17,055 bases of DNA, taken from assembly GCA_021795795.1 (NCBI GenBank), contig JAJYPA010000128.1, positions 1 to 17,055 of the forward strand, written 5' to 3'. The notes below the pieces were generated by a model, which searched no databases, was not told the origin of the DNA, and was given only the letters and a program-made list of their open reading frames with translations. The stretch is from Pseudomonadota bacterium. GTDB lineage: Bacteria; Pseudomonadota; Gammaproteobacteria; Halothiobacillales; Halothiobacillaceae. This document shows positions 7,469 to 15,505 of this stretch, in pieces; position 1 is the first letter of the stretch; each line of letters starts with the position of its first letter. A program made the position numbers and the translations under genes.

Positions 7469-8356
7469 TTACTTACGCAGAGCCGGTCCGTTGATTTCCA
7501 GCCCGTTATCGATATAGGCCAGGAAGTATTCCAGGTCAAGCATACTCGATGAATACTGCTTGAACGGAATGGTTCGCGTGTCGCGCATGCAGCCGAACAG
7601 TCGCTTGTTCAGGGTGAACATGCCTTGCTTGCTGTAACGATAGACCGGGAAGCCCGTTGTGTTGCCGATGCCTGTGTGGAGTGTTTCAGAGCGAACTTTT
7701 TGCGTTGCATGATACATGTGGCAATCCGCGCAAGAGAAGTTCAGCTGCCCAGTCTTGCGGAAAAACATATGCTTGCCGTTATTGAATGCTTCTACGGCGC
7801 GGGGATCATCGGGGATTTCCACGTTGACTTTCATGCCGTCGGACATCCTGGCAAGGTAGGCCGAAACGCTGGCAAGATCGTTATATGCCTTTTTTGAACC
7901 CAGTGACTCGTCCTTCGGTACCCCGGCATTGATCTGGCAATTGATGAGGTCATCTTCAAGGTTGTGAACCTTGCCGTCCTTGATGTTGAAGTACGGATAC
8001 TTTGCGCGCAGCCCTTTGGCTTCGCCAACACAGGAAGAAAGAGGTTTGCCGTTGGGCAGACGGTAGTCTTCCCAGAATTTCTTGCCTTTGGCGATGTAGT
8101 CATCCTGGGGCGGGAACTCCATCATGTCCTTATATTGGCTGTACGCATCCTCGTTGAAGGCGTAGACGCCCATGTTGTATTTGTCGTGGGGGATTTGTGG
8201 GAAATTCTGGTAATAGAAGTTACGGAATTCCTTGGCGAACTCGGCTGGGTTATTACTGTCCTTTGGATTGTGGTCGCTATATCCGGATGCGGCATTTGCG
8301 GCACTGATACCGGTGCAGATACTGGCCAATAACATACTGGTTAAAACTTTTTTCAT
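7469..8356 (-). CDS. soxA: Sulfur-oxidation c-type cytochrome SoxA
   Basis: SoxA is the larger subunit of the periplasmic SoxXA heme enzyme that couples thiosulfate to the carrier SoxYZ. The 295-residue precursor starts with MKKVLTSMLL and a signal peptide probably cut after ANA (residue 22). The heme site is CADCH (C209, C212, H213). C256 in FGCMRDTR is the expected active-site heme-ligand cysteine that becomes a persulfide. C109 (PLSSCVGEA) and C140 (LINCQINAG) lie where diheme SoxA proteins bind a first heme. No CxxCH is present there, so this is the monoheme type, with these two cysteines likely paired. The ATG at 8356 has AAGGAG upstream; an in-frame ATG 24 bases earlier lacks one. It follows soxX by 40 bp. 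Confidence 0.95.
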   Translation of the reverse strand: MKKVLTSMLLASICTGISAANAASGYSDHNPKDSNNPAEFAKEFRNFYYQNFPQIPHDKYNMGVYAFNEDAYSQYKDMMEFPPQDDYIAKGKKFWEDYRLPNGKPLSSCVGEAKGLRAKYPYFNIKDGKVHNLEDDLINCQINAGVPKDESLGSKKAYNDLASVSAYLARMSDGMKVNVEIPDDPRAVEAFNNGKHMFFRKTGQLNFSCADCHMYHATQKVRSETLHTGIGNTTGFPVYRYSKQGMFTLNKRLFGCMRDTRTIPFKQYSSSMLDLEYFLAYIDNGLEINGPALRK

Positions 8357-8396
8357 TCTTGAGAGCTCCTTGGTGGTCACTTGGGGGTGTCTGTGC

Positions 8397-8777
8397 TTAG
8401 AGCGTGTACAGATAATCGACGACTTTCTCGATCTGCTCTTTAGTCAGAATTTTGTGTTCGCCGAAAGGAGGCATGATCACTCCCTTGCCGAACTTCTCAC
8501 GTGGATCCCAAATAACGTCGAACAGGTCTTCTTTTTTTGGATAGCGAATTTTCATGGCGATCAGGGCCGGCCCGATGTTACCGGCTTGCGTGCCATCGGC
8601 GATGCTGTGGCAGGCGAGGCAGTTACCTTCGCTTTTGGTAAAGGCGATCTCTTTGCCCTCTTGCTGGCTCTTGGTGAGCGCCGAGTCCGCCGCTAAGGCC
8701 TGCCCTGCCATGAAGAGGCTCGCCGCCACTAGTACAGCGGAGCCTGCTTGTGTTAATGCCCGAATTTTTGGTGTCAT
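8397..8777 (-). CDS. soxX: Sulfur-oxidation c-type cytochrome SoxX
   Basis: SoxX is the small monoheme partner of SoxA and passes electrons from thiosulfate oxidation onward. The 126-residue precursor has a signal peptide cut near ALA|AD (residue 29-30). Its heme motif is CLACH (C53, C56, H57), and M102 in VIMPPFG is the likely second axial ligand. Of three in-frame ATGs (8813, 8783, 8777) I choose 8777: the GAGGAGAGG sequence sits 6-9 bases before it and MTPKIRALTQ gives a normal signal-peptide start. It is the first gene of the soxXA unit. Other sox genes are not adjacent, unlike in compact soxVWXYZABCD clusters. Confidence 0.95.
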   Translation of the reverse strand: MTPKIRALTQAGSAVLVAASLFMAGQALAADSALTKSQQEGKEIAFTKSEGNCLACHSIADGTQAGNIGPALIAMKIRYPKKEDLFDVIWDPREKFGKGVIMPPFGEHKILTKEQIEKVVDYLYTL

Positions 8778-8813
8778 TGTCATCCTCTCCTCATTGGTCG
8801 CTCTGGGCGTCAA

Positions 8814-9259
8814 GATGGTTTTGGTGGTTTTCTTGTCATTTGACCCTACTCACTGTAGAGGTTATGTGGCACGACACAAATAAAAAAATTTTTATACGGA
8901 CATGGTTTATTTCTGTATCCAGGGCCCGGTAAATATTAGCGTTTGCCTATATTCCTTCGCTGCTTTTTGTGAAAACGGTGTTGTTTTTTCGTTTTTTTTA
9001 TTAAACAGTCCGATTTTTCAATATTATGACCCTTGGTCTCAACGCGCTACCCCTTTTTTCAATTCGCGCTTCTTTTGTCGGCTTGCTTTGCCTTGAAATT
9101 CGAAATTTGTATACAGGGGAAAATATTTTGCATGTTGGTGAGTGCGTGATTGTGGTATCAATTGCTCCTCTTAAGGTATAAGTTCGTGTGGTTGTGTCTG
9201 TTTGACCTTGTATCTTCATGGGGGCCCTGAGTAATTCCATCCTGGCATGTCCAGAGATT
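8814..9259. other. AT-rich intergenic region between soxX and the hairpin cluster
   Basis: About 450 bp lie between the divergent soxX and the hairpin cluster. The part from about 8870 to 9200 is clearly AT-richer than its neighbours, with runs of T and A. Reading frames here give no recognised protein. It must contain the soxXA promoter and any operator for its control. I found no conserved regulator site I could name. Confidence 0.5.
8891..8919 (-). promoter_or_regulatory. Possible promoter of soxXA
   Basis: On the minus strand a good -10 box TATAAA (8896-8891) lies 17 bp downstream of a poor -35 box GATACA (8919-8914). This would give a leader of roughly 100 bases before soxX. The weak -35 would fit an activator-dependent promoter, which is inference. 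Confidence is low because the region is AT-rich and such boxes occur by chance. Confidence 0.3.
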
Positions 9260-9368
9260 GAAAATCAAAAATGCGATTTTTGATTTTCTTCATGAACAAT
9301 CATGTTTGTGATCGTTCATGGCGGCACAACGCTGTGCTGCACGGAACCTCCTGCTAAATTAGAGGTTC
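9260..9368. repeat. Cluster of four hairpins upstream of the rhodanese gene
   Basis: Four inverted repeats follow one another. First, a perfect 13-bp stem at 9260-9272 (GAAAATCAAAAAT) with 9276-9288, loop GCG. Second, CATGAAC (9291-9297) with 9314-9320, extended inward by ATCA/TGAT after one mismatch. Third, GCACA (9324-9328) with 9333-9337, extendable to eight pairs with one G-U. Fourth, GAACCTC (9344-9350) with 9362-9368. The stems share no sequence with one another. They end about 40 bp before the rhodanese start, so they would lie in or near its leader. Confidence 0.85.
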
Positions 9369-9408
9369 TTTAAATTTATTTAAACATTTGATTTTAGTGA
9401 GTATCGGT

Positions 9409-9726
9409 ATGTCCAGTTTTCAGAATATTGCACCGGAAGAATTGCTGCGCCGCCTTGATGAGGTGCTGCTGGTTGATGTCCGCGGGCCTTCGGAAACGAT
9501 GCGGGGTGTGATCAAGGGAGCCAAATTGATACCGTTGCACCTTGTGCCCATGAATGTGGAGCAATTCAAAACGGATAAGGATGTTGTGATCTATTGTCAT
9601 AGTGGCGCCCGCTCCGCCCAGGCATGTCACTTCCTTGTTGGGCAGGGGGTGACCAGATTGCATAATCTCGACGGCGGTGTGATGTACTGGGCAGGTTCCG
9701 GACTACCCCTGGTCACCCCCGAGTAA
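9409..9726 (+). CDS. Single-domain rhodanese-like sulfurtransferase
   Basis: This is a 105-residue cytoplasmic protein. Rhodaneses hold sulfane sulfur as a cysteine persulfide and pass it to acceptors such as TusA. The active-site loop is CHSGARS with C63. VLLVDVRGPSE near residue 19 and LDGGVMYWAGSGLPL at the end are standard rhodanese segments. I take the ATG at 9409 because GTGAG lies at a suitable distance and the rhodanese fold starts there. The frame is open from a TTG at 9388. It is the first gene of a tight plus-strand trio, with 3 bp before tusA. This order, rhodanese-tusA-dsrE, is known from sulfur oxidisers that use Dsr or heterodisulfide-reductase-like systems. Confidence 0.92.
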   Translation: MSSFQNIAPEELLRRLDEVLLVDVRGPSETMRGVIKGAKLIPLHLVPMNVEQFKTDKDVVIYCHSGARSAQACHFLVGQGVTRLHNLDGGVMYWAGSGLPLVTPE

Positions 9727-9729
9727 TCG

Positions 9730-9960
9730 GTGGAAGTGATCGATGCTCGAGGTTTGCGCTGTCCAATGCCCTTGCTGCGCGCCCGTCGTTTTCTCTCCAC
9801 GGCTGCGCCTGGTGCGTACCTCCAGATCTGGGCGACGGATCTGGGCGCTCCCGCGGACTTCAAGGCCTATTGCCTGCAAACCGGTCATGAATTCATTGGT
9901 GTCGAGCGTGAGCCCACATCGCCTGAGTTCTTCAAAATCACTCTGGCCAAATCATCGTGA
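9730..9960 (+). CDS. tusA: TusA/SirA-family sulfur carrier protein
   Basis: This is a 76-residue small cytoplasmic sulfur carrier. The N-terminal VIDARGLRCPMPLLRAR contains the family CPxP signature, with C11 as the residue that carries persulfide sulfur. DLGAPADFKAYCLQTGHEF is the second conserved half. Translation starts at a GTG (9730), 3 bp after the rhodanese stop, so it depends on the upstream gene. Its GTGA end overlaps the dsrE start by 4 bp. In sulfur oxidisers TusA accepts sulfur from rhodanese and hands it to DsrE-type proteins or to the oxidising complex. The symbol is given by family; a dissimilatory rather than tRNA-thiolation role is inferred from the neighbours. Confidence 0.9.
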   Translation: MEVIDARGLRCPMPLLRARRFLSTAAPGAYLQIWATDLGAPADFKAYCLQTGHEFIGVEREPTSPEFFKITLAKSS

Positions 9961-10328
9961 ATGAATCCATCCCAGACATGGCCCGTAAACAGAATTGGGG
10001 TGGTATGGCGCTCATTCTTTCCCGTGACGATCCCGGTTCTGTCCGGACTGCCTTGTCGCTTTCACTCGCCGCCATGGCGGCAGAAGATCCCTCTGCTATT
10101 TTCTTTACACAAACCGGTGTGCGGTTTTTACAGCGGAGTGTGCAGGATGCCGCACTGGTTGAAATGCGTTCGATCGCACAGGAGGAGGGGGTTCGGTTGA
10201 TTGCCTGTTCAGATTCCGTGATGGCACTGGGGCTGCAATCGGATGAATTGATTCAGGGGGTGGAGCTGGCCGGCGTTGCAAGTTTTTATCAGTTTGCCTG
10301 CCAGATGGCTGTTTCACTATATATATGA
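9957..10328 (+). CDS. dsrE: DsrE-family sulfurtransferase
   Basis: This 123-residue protein is of the DsrE/DsrF fold. ALILSRDDPGSVRTALSL is the family's opening strand-helix, and ALNA-like AAMAAEDPSAIFFTQTGV follows it. C84 in LIACSDSVMALGL sits at the conserved cysteine that takes sulfur from TusA; C115 is a second cysteine. Translation starts at a GTG (9957) inside the tusA stop, with an internal ATG at 9978 as a less likely alternative. It lacks the extra N-terminal membrane part of DsrE2 proteins, so it is soluble. The symbol denotes the family; no DsrF or DsrH gene is adjacent. The gene ends just before the hairpin array. Confidence 0.8.
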   Translation: MNESIPDMARKQNWGGMALILSRDDPGSVRTALSLSLAAMAAEDPSAIFFTQTGVRFLQRSVQDAALVEMRSIAQEEGVRLIACSDSVMALGLQSDELIQGVELAGVASFYQFACQMAVSLYI

Positions 10329-10342
10329 ATAGGTTGGTATGA

Positions 10343-10752
10343 TTCCTGGTTATTGTTTCAGGAAGGGGTACCTCGAAAAACCTTTTGATTTGAGGTGCTC
10401 GTGCACCACAGGGATGTGGTGCCGCGCAATCGCGCAGACGATTGAAGTAGCGCAAGTTCGTTGCCGCTGGATACATCCTTGTATCCAGCCCTTCGGGAAA
10501 CGCAAGGCGTTCCATCTTTGCTTCCTGCAACGATGTTGGTTTCGCGTGACGAACGTCCTCGAAAAATCCCAAAGATGGGATTTTTCGAGGTTCCCGAGGG
10601 AAACTCTGCACGAATCCATCCATGGCTTCCTGCAGAAACGCACAAGCCGGTACATGCTCGTCTTGTGTTATACATTTCAATGACTTAAGTCATTGAGTGG
10701 CAGGGCATCCATGCCCTGCACGGGAAGGTCTGCATTTGTGCAGACCTTCCCG
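10343..10752. repeat. Dense array of unrelated hairpins between dsrE and the next gene
   Basis: Most of this 410-bp gap is self-complementary. Clear stems are: 10343-10348/10359-10364; 10403-10409/10416-10422 (GCACCAC); 10427-10432/10439-10444 (CAATCG); 10467-10474/10481-10488 (CTGGATAC); 10499-10503/10507-10511; 10557-10570/10577-10590, a perfect 14-bp stem (CCTCGAAAAATCCC) with a 6-base loop; 10641-10646/10662-10667; 10677-10696, a loopless 20-bp palindrome; 10700-10708/10711-10719 (GCAGGGCAT); and 10721-10734/10739-10752, a perfect 14-bp stem (CGGGAAGGTCTGCA). The stems are not copies of each other. Frames stay open on both strands across it, but they encode no recognisable protein. Some hairpins may end dsrE transcription, though none has a clean T-tract. 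Confidence 0.9.
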
Positions 10753-10795
10753 AGGATTGTTTGATCATAATTAAAGTTTTTTCAGGGGTGGTTTG

Positions 10796-11731
10796 ATGAT
10801 GAAGTCCGCGCGCCTTGTGTTTTTGGTGATCCTGTCCTTATTGATTGCGCCTTTTGCCTATGCCGCAGCCGGTTTGCAGCCTTTCGTTGAGGGAGCCGCA
10901 TTATCGCTTCCTTTGTCTGATGCAGTGAGCACGGTTCAGTCGAAACTGATGAAAGGTGGCTTTGAAGTGGTTGGGCAGTACTCGCCCTTGAAGAATGTCA
11001 CGGTGCTCTCCATCACCAGCCCGGCCATGCTGACCACAGCTTCTGAGACGCCACGGGGTGGTTACGGTGCTGCGCTCAGTGTTTCTCTGGAGGAACATGA
11101 GGGTAAAACCTATGTGACCTACATGAATCCGCCCTATGTGGCGGCCGGTTACCACTTGGCATCAGATAATGAGTCCGTCGCCAAAGCATTGGCGAACATT
11201 CTGGGCGCTGAGAAGACCTTTGGTTCCAAGCCGCGAACGGTGGAACAGCTGGCCAATTATCAATACGGCTTCGGCATGGAAACCTTCAATGATCCGGTTG
11301 ATTTGGGGGGGTACCCTAGTTTTTCTACAGCGGAGCAGAAGATCCTCAGTCGGTTGGCGGCGAAAAAGGATGGTGTCGGCCTGGTATATAAAATAAAGAT
11401 TCCGGGCAAGGATCAGGAAGTGTTCGGTGTGGATCTGTCTGGAGTTAAGGACAACAACGCCAATGGAGTGGCGCTGGTCGATGCTGTGGACAGCGGAATG
11501 CCACACCGCTACGCCTTCCTGCCTTATGAAGTACTTTTGAACAACAAGGAAGCAGAGGCACTGAACCTACGATTCCGTATGGCGCTTTTCTTCCCTGATT
11601 TGCCGATGATGGGCGGCCATGCCTCCTTCTTCAAACTGCGCAGCTCGCCGGATGCAATCAAAAAAGTATTGCAAAAGGCGATGGGCGGTGCATTGGTGTC
11701 TAATTCAGACAATGGGTTTGGTGGCTTTTAG
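10796..11731 (+). CDS. Secreted protein of unknown function, DUF302-like N-terminal half
   Basis: This is a protein of about 311 residues with a signal peptide (LVFLVILSLLIAPFAYA, cut near AYA|AA at residue 24), so it is periplasmic. There are no cysteines and no heme or metal motif. Residues about 30-140 (LPLSDAVSTVQSKLMKGGFE, later YVTYMNPPYVAAGYHLA) recall the DUF302 fold, a small alpha-beta domain; this is tentative. The second half, with a KDQEVFGVDLSG segment and a C-terminal AIKKVLQKAMGGAL, is not recognised. Adjacent ATGs at 10796 and 10799 are both possible; AGGGG lies 7 bases before the first. It stands alone behind the hairpin array. Nearness to sox and sulfur-relay genes suggests, but does not show, a sulfur-related role. 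Confidence 0.6.
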   Translation: MMKSARLVFLVILSLLIAPFAYAAAGLQPFVEGAALSLPLSDAVSTVQSKLMKGGFEVVGQYSPLKNVTVLSITSPAMLTTASETPRGGYGAALSVSLEEHEGKTYVTYMNPPYVAAGYHLASDNESVAKALANILGAEKTFGSKPRTVEQLANYQYGFGMETFNDPVDLGGYPSFSTAEQKILSRLAAKKDGVGLVYKIKIPGKDQEVFGVDLSGVKDNNANGVALVDAVDSGMPHRYAFLPYEVLLNNKEAEALNLRFRMALFFPDLPMMGGHASFFKLRSSPDAIKKVLQKAMGGALVSNSDNGFGGF

Positions 11732-12048
11732 CAAACAGGTTGCCCATTTATCATGCGATCTTGGTGGCGCACTGCTCGTTGTTGGCACAAGTGGGAAACT
11801 CGGCGATGCAATTTGGTTCATAAAGCGCTATATTAATCCGCTTGGATTCATTTGTTTTCGCAGGGCGGTTGATTAGGCTGATAATTATTAGTCCTGTAAC
11901 TGCGAATTCAGACGGGTGTTTGTCAGGTGTCCTGTGGCGCTTTATGAGCGCCAAAAAAACATTAGGCCTTGGGTCGAGTTGGTGCCTTATCAATAGCACC
12001 TTTTCGGGCAAGGCCTTGTCTTTCAATAAAAAATAAGAGAGAACGCTC
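11732..12048 (+). promoter_or_regulatory. Structured leader region of the ilv operon
   Basis: This 317-bp gap precedes ilvI. CATAAAGCGC (11819-11828) is complementary to GCGCTTTATG (11937-11946). The latter also forms its own hairpin (GGCGCT 11936-11941 with AGCGCC 11947-11952, then seven As), so the two pairings exclude each other. A longer structure follows: AGGCCTTG (11964-11971) with CAAGGCCT (12009-12016), enclosing GGTGC/GCACC (11981-11985, 11996-12000) and a short T run. Codons 11869-11898 read LIRLIIISPV, rich in Ile, Leu and Val as in attenuator leader peptides. However, the start and ribosome-binding site of such a peptide are poor. Attenuation control is inferred, not shown. Confidence 0.4.
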
Positions 12049-13749
12049 GTGGAATTGTCCGGTGGTCAAATCCTGGTGGAATGCTTGAAGGCTGAAGGGG
12101 TAGAGGCTGTATTCGGCTATCCCGGTGGCGCCGTTCTACACATTTATGATGCTTTGTTCCAGCAGGAGCAGGTTCAACATATCCTGGTTCGTCATGAACA
12201 GGGTGCCGTGCACATGGCGGATGGCTATGCACGCGCAACGGGCAAACCGGGTGTCGTTCTGGTGACGTCCGGCCCGGGCGCAACCAATGCCGTCACCGGT
12301 ATTGCCACCGCGCACATGGATTCGATTCCGCTGGTTGTGATTACCGGACAGGTGCCAACCAGTCTCATCGGCAATGATGCGTTTCAGGAAGTCGATAGCG
12401 TCGGCATTACGCGCCCTTGCGTCAAACACAACTTCCTCGTCAAGGATGTCCGTGATCTGGCCGATACAATGAAAAAGGCCTTCTATATTGCGACGACCGG
12501 ACGGCCCGGGCCGGTCGTGGTCGATATTCCCAAGGATGTCACCGATCCCCGTGTGCTGATTCCATTCGAATATCCCCAATCTGTTTCCTTGCGTTCCTAT
12601 CACCCGACGGTGAAAGGGCATAGCGGTCAGATTCGCAAGGCTGTTGACCTGATCGTCAACGCCGAACGGCCGATGATCTATTCCGGTGGCGGCGTCGTGC
12701 TGGGCCGTGCGGCTGAGCAACTGACCCGGTTTGCCCGCCTGCTCAATTATCCGATCACAAATACATTGATGGGATTGGGTGCGTACCCGGCGAGTGACCG
12801 GCAGTTCCTCGGCATGCTGGGTATGCACGGCACTTATGAAGCGAACATGGGGATGCATCACTGTGATGTGCTCATCGCCATCGGCGCGCGCTTCGATGAC
12901 CGAGTGACGGGCAATCTCGCCAAGTTCTGTCCGACCGCCAAGATCGTGCATATCGATATTGATCCGGCATCCATTTCCAAGAATGTTGTTGTGGACGTGC
13001 CAATCGTTGGTTCGGTCAAATCCGTACTGGAAGAAATGCTGCCTTTGATCGAAGACGCGGGCGGTGCCAAGCAGAAAGAAGCCATCGCCGCCTGGTGGGC
13101 GCAGATCGAGCAGTGGCGCGAAATGCGCTGCCTCGACTACAAGACCAACGGCGAGGTGATCAAACCTCAGTATGTGGTGCAGAAAGTCTGGGAAATCACC
13201 AAGGGAGACGCGTTCGTGGCGTCCGATGTGGGCCAGCATCAGATGTGGGCTGCCCAGTATTATGGTTTCGACAAGCCGAACCGCTGGTTGAACTCCGGCG
13301 GCTTGGGCACGATGGGTTTTGGTCTGCCCGCCGCGCTGGGGGCCAAGTTCGCCTTCCCGGACGAAGAAGTCGTGTGTGTGACGGGCGAAGGCAGTATCCA
13401 GATGTGTACGCAGGAACTGTCCACGGCATTGCAGTATCACTTGCCCATCAAGGTCGTCAGTCTGAACAACCGCTATCTTGGCATGGTGCGTCAGTGGCAG
13501 GAGTTCTTCTATTCCGGCCGTTACGCCATGAGCTATATGGAAGCCCTGCCGGATTTCGTCAAGCTGGCGGAATCTTATGGTCACGTGGGTATGCGGATCG
13601 AAAAGGCATCCGATGTCGAGGGGGCCTTGCGCGAGGCGTTCGCCCTGCGCGATCGGCTGGTCTTCATGGATTTTCAGACCGACCCGACCGAGAACGTATA
13701 TCCGATGGTGCCAGCCGGTGCCGGTTTGAATGAAATGATTCTGGTATAA
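12049..13749 (+). CDS. ilvI: Acetolactate synthase, large (catalytic) subunit
   Basis: This 566-residue ThDP enzyme makes acetolactate from two pyruvates, or acetohydroxybutyrate from pyruvate and 2-oxobutyrate. It is the first common step of valine, leucine and isoleucine synthesis. The N-terminal ThDP domain has GYPGGAVL and the catalytic glutamate E50 in RHEQGA, followed by VTSGPGATN. The middle domain binds FAD. The C-terminal ThDP/Mg motif reads TGEGSIQM (T445-M452), with Glu where Asp is the textbook residue and LNNRYLGM after it. That GEG variant is common in proteobacterial enzymes. Translation starts at GTG (12049) with AGAGAG upstream. ilvH follows after 3 bp. The symbol ilvI or ilvB depends on convention. 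Confidence 0.95.
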   Translation: MELSGGQILVECLKAEGVEAVFGYPGGAVLHIYDALFQQEQVQHILVRHEQGAVHMADGYARATGKPGVVLVTSGPGATNAVTGIATAHMDSIPLVVITGQVPTSLIGNDAFQEVDSVGITRPCVKHNFLVKDVRDLADTMKKAFYIATTGRPGPVVVDIPKDVTDPRVLIPFEYPQSVSLRSYHPTVKGHSGQIRKAVDLIVNAERPMIYSGGGVVLGRAAEQLTRFARLLNYPITNTLMGLGAYPASDRQFLGMLGMHGTYEANMGMHHCDVLIAIGARFDDRVTGNLAKFCPTAKIVHIDIDPASISKNVVVDVPIVGSVKSVLEEMLPLIEDAGGAKQKEAIAAWWAQIEQWREMRCLDYKTNGEVIKPQYVVQKVWEITKGDAFVASDVGQHQMWAAQYYGFDKPNRWLNSGGLGTMGFGLPAALGAKFAFPDEEVVCVTGEGSIQMCTQELSTALQYHLPIKVVSLNNRYLGMVRQWQEFFYSGRYAMSYMEALPDFVKLAESYGHVGMRIEKASDVEGALREAFALRDRLVFMDFQTDPTENVYPMVPAGAGLNEMILV

Positions 13750-13752
13750 GAC

Positions 13753-14253
13753 ATGCGGCACATCATCTCAATTTTGATTGAAAACGAAGCAGGCGCCCTA
13801 TCGCGGGTCGCCGGTTTATTTTCCGCACGCGGTTACAACATTGAATCGCTCTGCGTTGCACCCACCGTCGACGAAACCTTGTCGCGGTTGACCCTGGTCA
13901 CGCGCGGTGACGAACAGATCATCGAGCAGATCATCAAGCAGCTCAACAAGTTGATTGATGTGATCAAGGTTCAGGACATGGCGGATGCCCCTCATATCGA
14001 GCGTGAACTCATGCTTATTAAGGTGCAGGCCGTCGAGCGCTATCGGGAAGAGGTCTACCGTCTGGCCGAAATTTTCCGTGGCCAGATTATCGATGTCAGC
14101 GAAACAAGTTACACCATCCAGATGGTGGGGCCGGGACACAAGCTGGACGCGTTTCTTTCGGCGCTGGGTGAGATCCCGGTGGTTGAAATCGTACGCTCCG
14201 GCGCGCTCGGAATTGCGCGCGGTCCGCGTGGTATGTCCGTGCCCGAGGCCTGA
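13753..14253 (+). CDS. ilvH: Acetolactate synthase, small (regulatory) subunit
   Basis: This 166-residue regulatory subunit activates the large subunit and makes it sensitive to valine. The N-terminal ACT domain begins HIISILIENEAGALSRVAGLF and holds the GYNIESL segment that forms the valine site. The C-terminal half (ELMLIKVQAVERYREEV onward) matches the second conserved domain. The length equals that of E. coli IlvH. The ATG at 13753 lies 3 bp after the ilvI stop, so the pair is translationally coupled. No changes to expected residues were noticed. Confidence 0.95.
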   Translation: MRHIISILIENEAGALSRVAGLFSARGYNIESLCVAPTVDETLSRLTLVTRGDEQIIEQIIKQLNKLIDVIKVQDMADAPHIERELMLIKVQAVERYREEVYRLAEIFRGQIIDVSETSYTIQMVGPGHKLDAFLSALGEIPVVEIVRSGALGIARGPRGMSVPEA

Positions 14254-15327
<1,074 letters not shown>

Positions 15328-15352
15328 TCTGATCGTTTTTTGCTGAGCTAGC

Positions 15353-15373
15353 CCCGGTCCCTGCGGGACCGGG
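15353..15373 (+). repeat. Hairpin directly after ilvC
   Basis: CCCGGTCCC (15353-15361) and GGGACCGGG (15365-15373) form a perfect 9-bp GC-rich stem with a TGC loop. It has no T-tract of its own and sits directly before the main terminator. It may protect the 3' end or strengthen pausing. Confidence 0.75.
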
Positions 15374-15375
15374 CC

Positions 15376-15427
15376 AACCCAAACATAGGCCTACCCTAGG
15401 GAGTAGCCTGCCGTTTGGGTTTTTTAT
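15376..15427 (+). terminator. Rho-independent terminator of the ilv operon
   Basis: AACCCAAAC (15376-15384) pairs with GTTTGGGTT (15413-15421), followed by TTTTATTTG. Inside it, AGGCCTAC pairs with GTAGCCT with one bulged base, around a CCTAGG core, giving a long stem. Position and T-run make it the end of the ilvI-ilvH-ilvC transcript. Confidence 0.85.
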
Positions 15428-15459
15428 TTGAGGGGAATCTGCTCGCTGCATGATCGTCA

Positions 15460-15477
15460 CATTCTGCGTTTAGAATG
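15460..15477 (+). promoter_or_regulatory. Possible -10 box and small inverted repeat before pssA
   Basis: CATTCT (15460-15465) and AGAATG (15472-15477) form an inverted repeat that contains TAGAAT (15471-15476), a fair -10 box. No good -35 is seen at 16-18 bp. This is the only promoter candidate between the ilv terminator and pssA. Confidence 0.3.
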
Positions 15478-15505
15478 TCCGCAACCAACTGAATAAGGTG
15501 ACCAC

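Noticed and set aside
9001..9240. 79-codon minus-strand frame between soxX and the hairpin cluster
   Set aside because: Composition is not protein-like, no motif or ribosome-binding site is seen, and the region is AT-rich intergenic DNA.
10339..10688. Open frames of about 75-190 codons on both strands after dsrE
   Set aside because: They lie wholly or mostly in the hairpin array, lack ribosome-binding sites and recognisable domains, and are explained by self-complementary sequence.
10343..10752. CRISPR array
   Set aside because: The repeats are palindromes of differing sequence without regular spacing or constant spacer length, and no cas gene is present.
11753..11836. 27-codon frame with four tryptophans before ilvI (possible leader peptide)
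   Set aside because: No ribosome-binding site, and tryptophan codons make no sense for control of a branched-chain operon.
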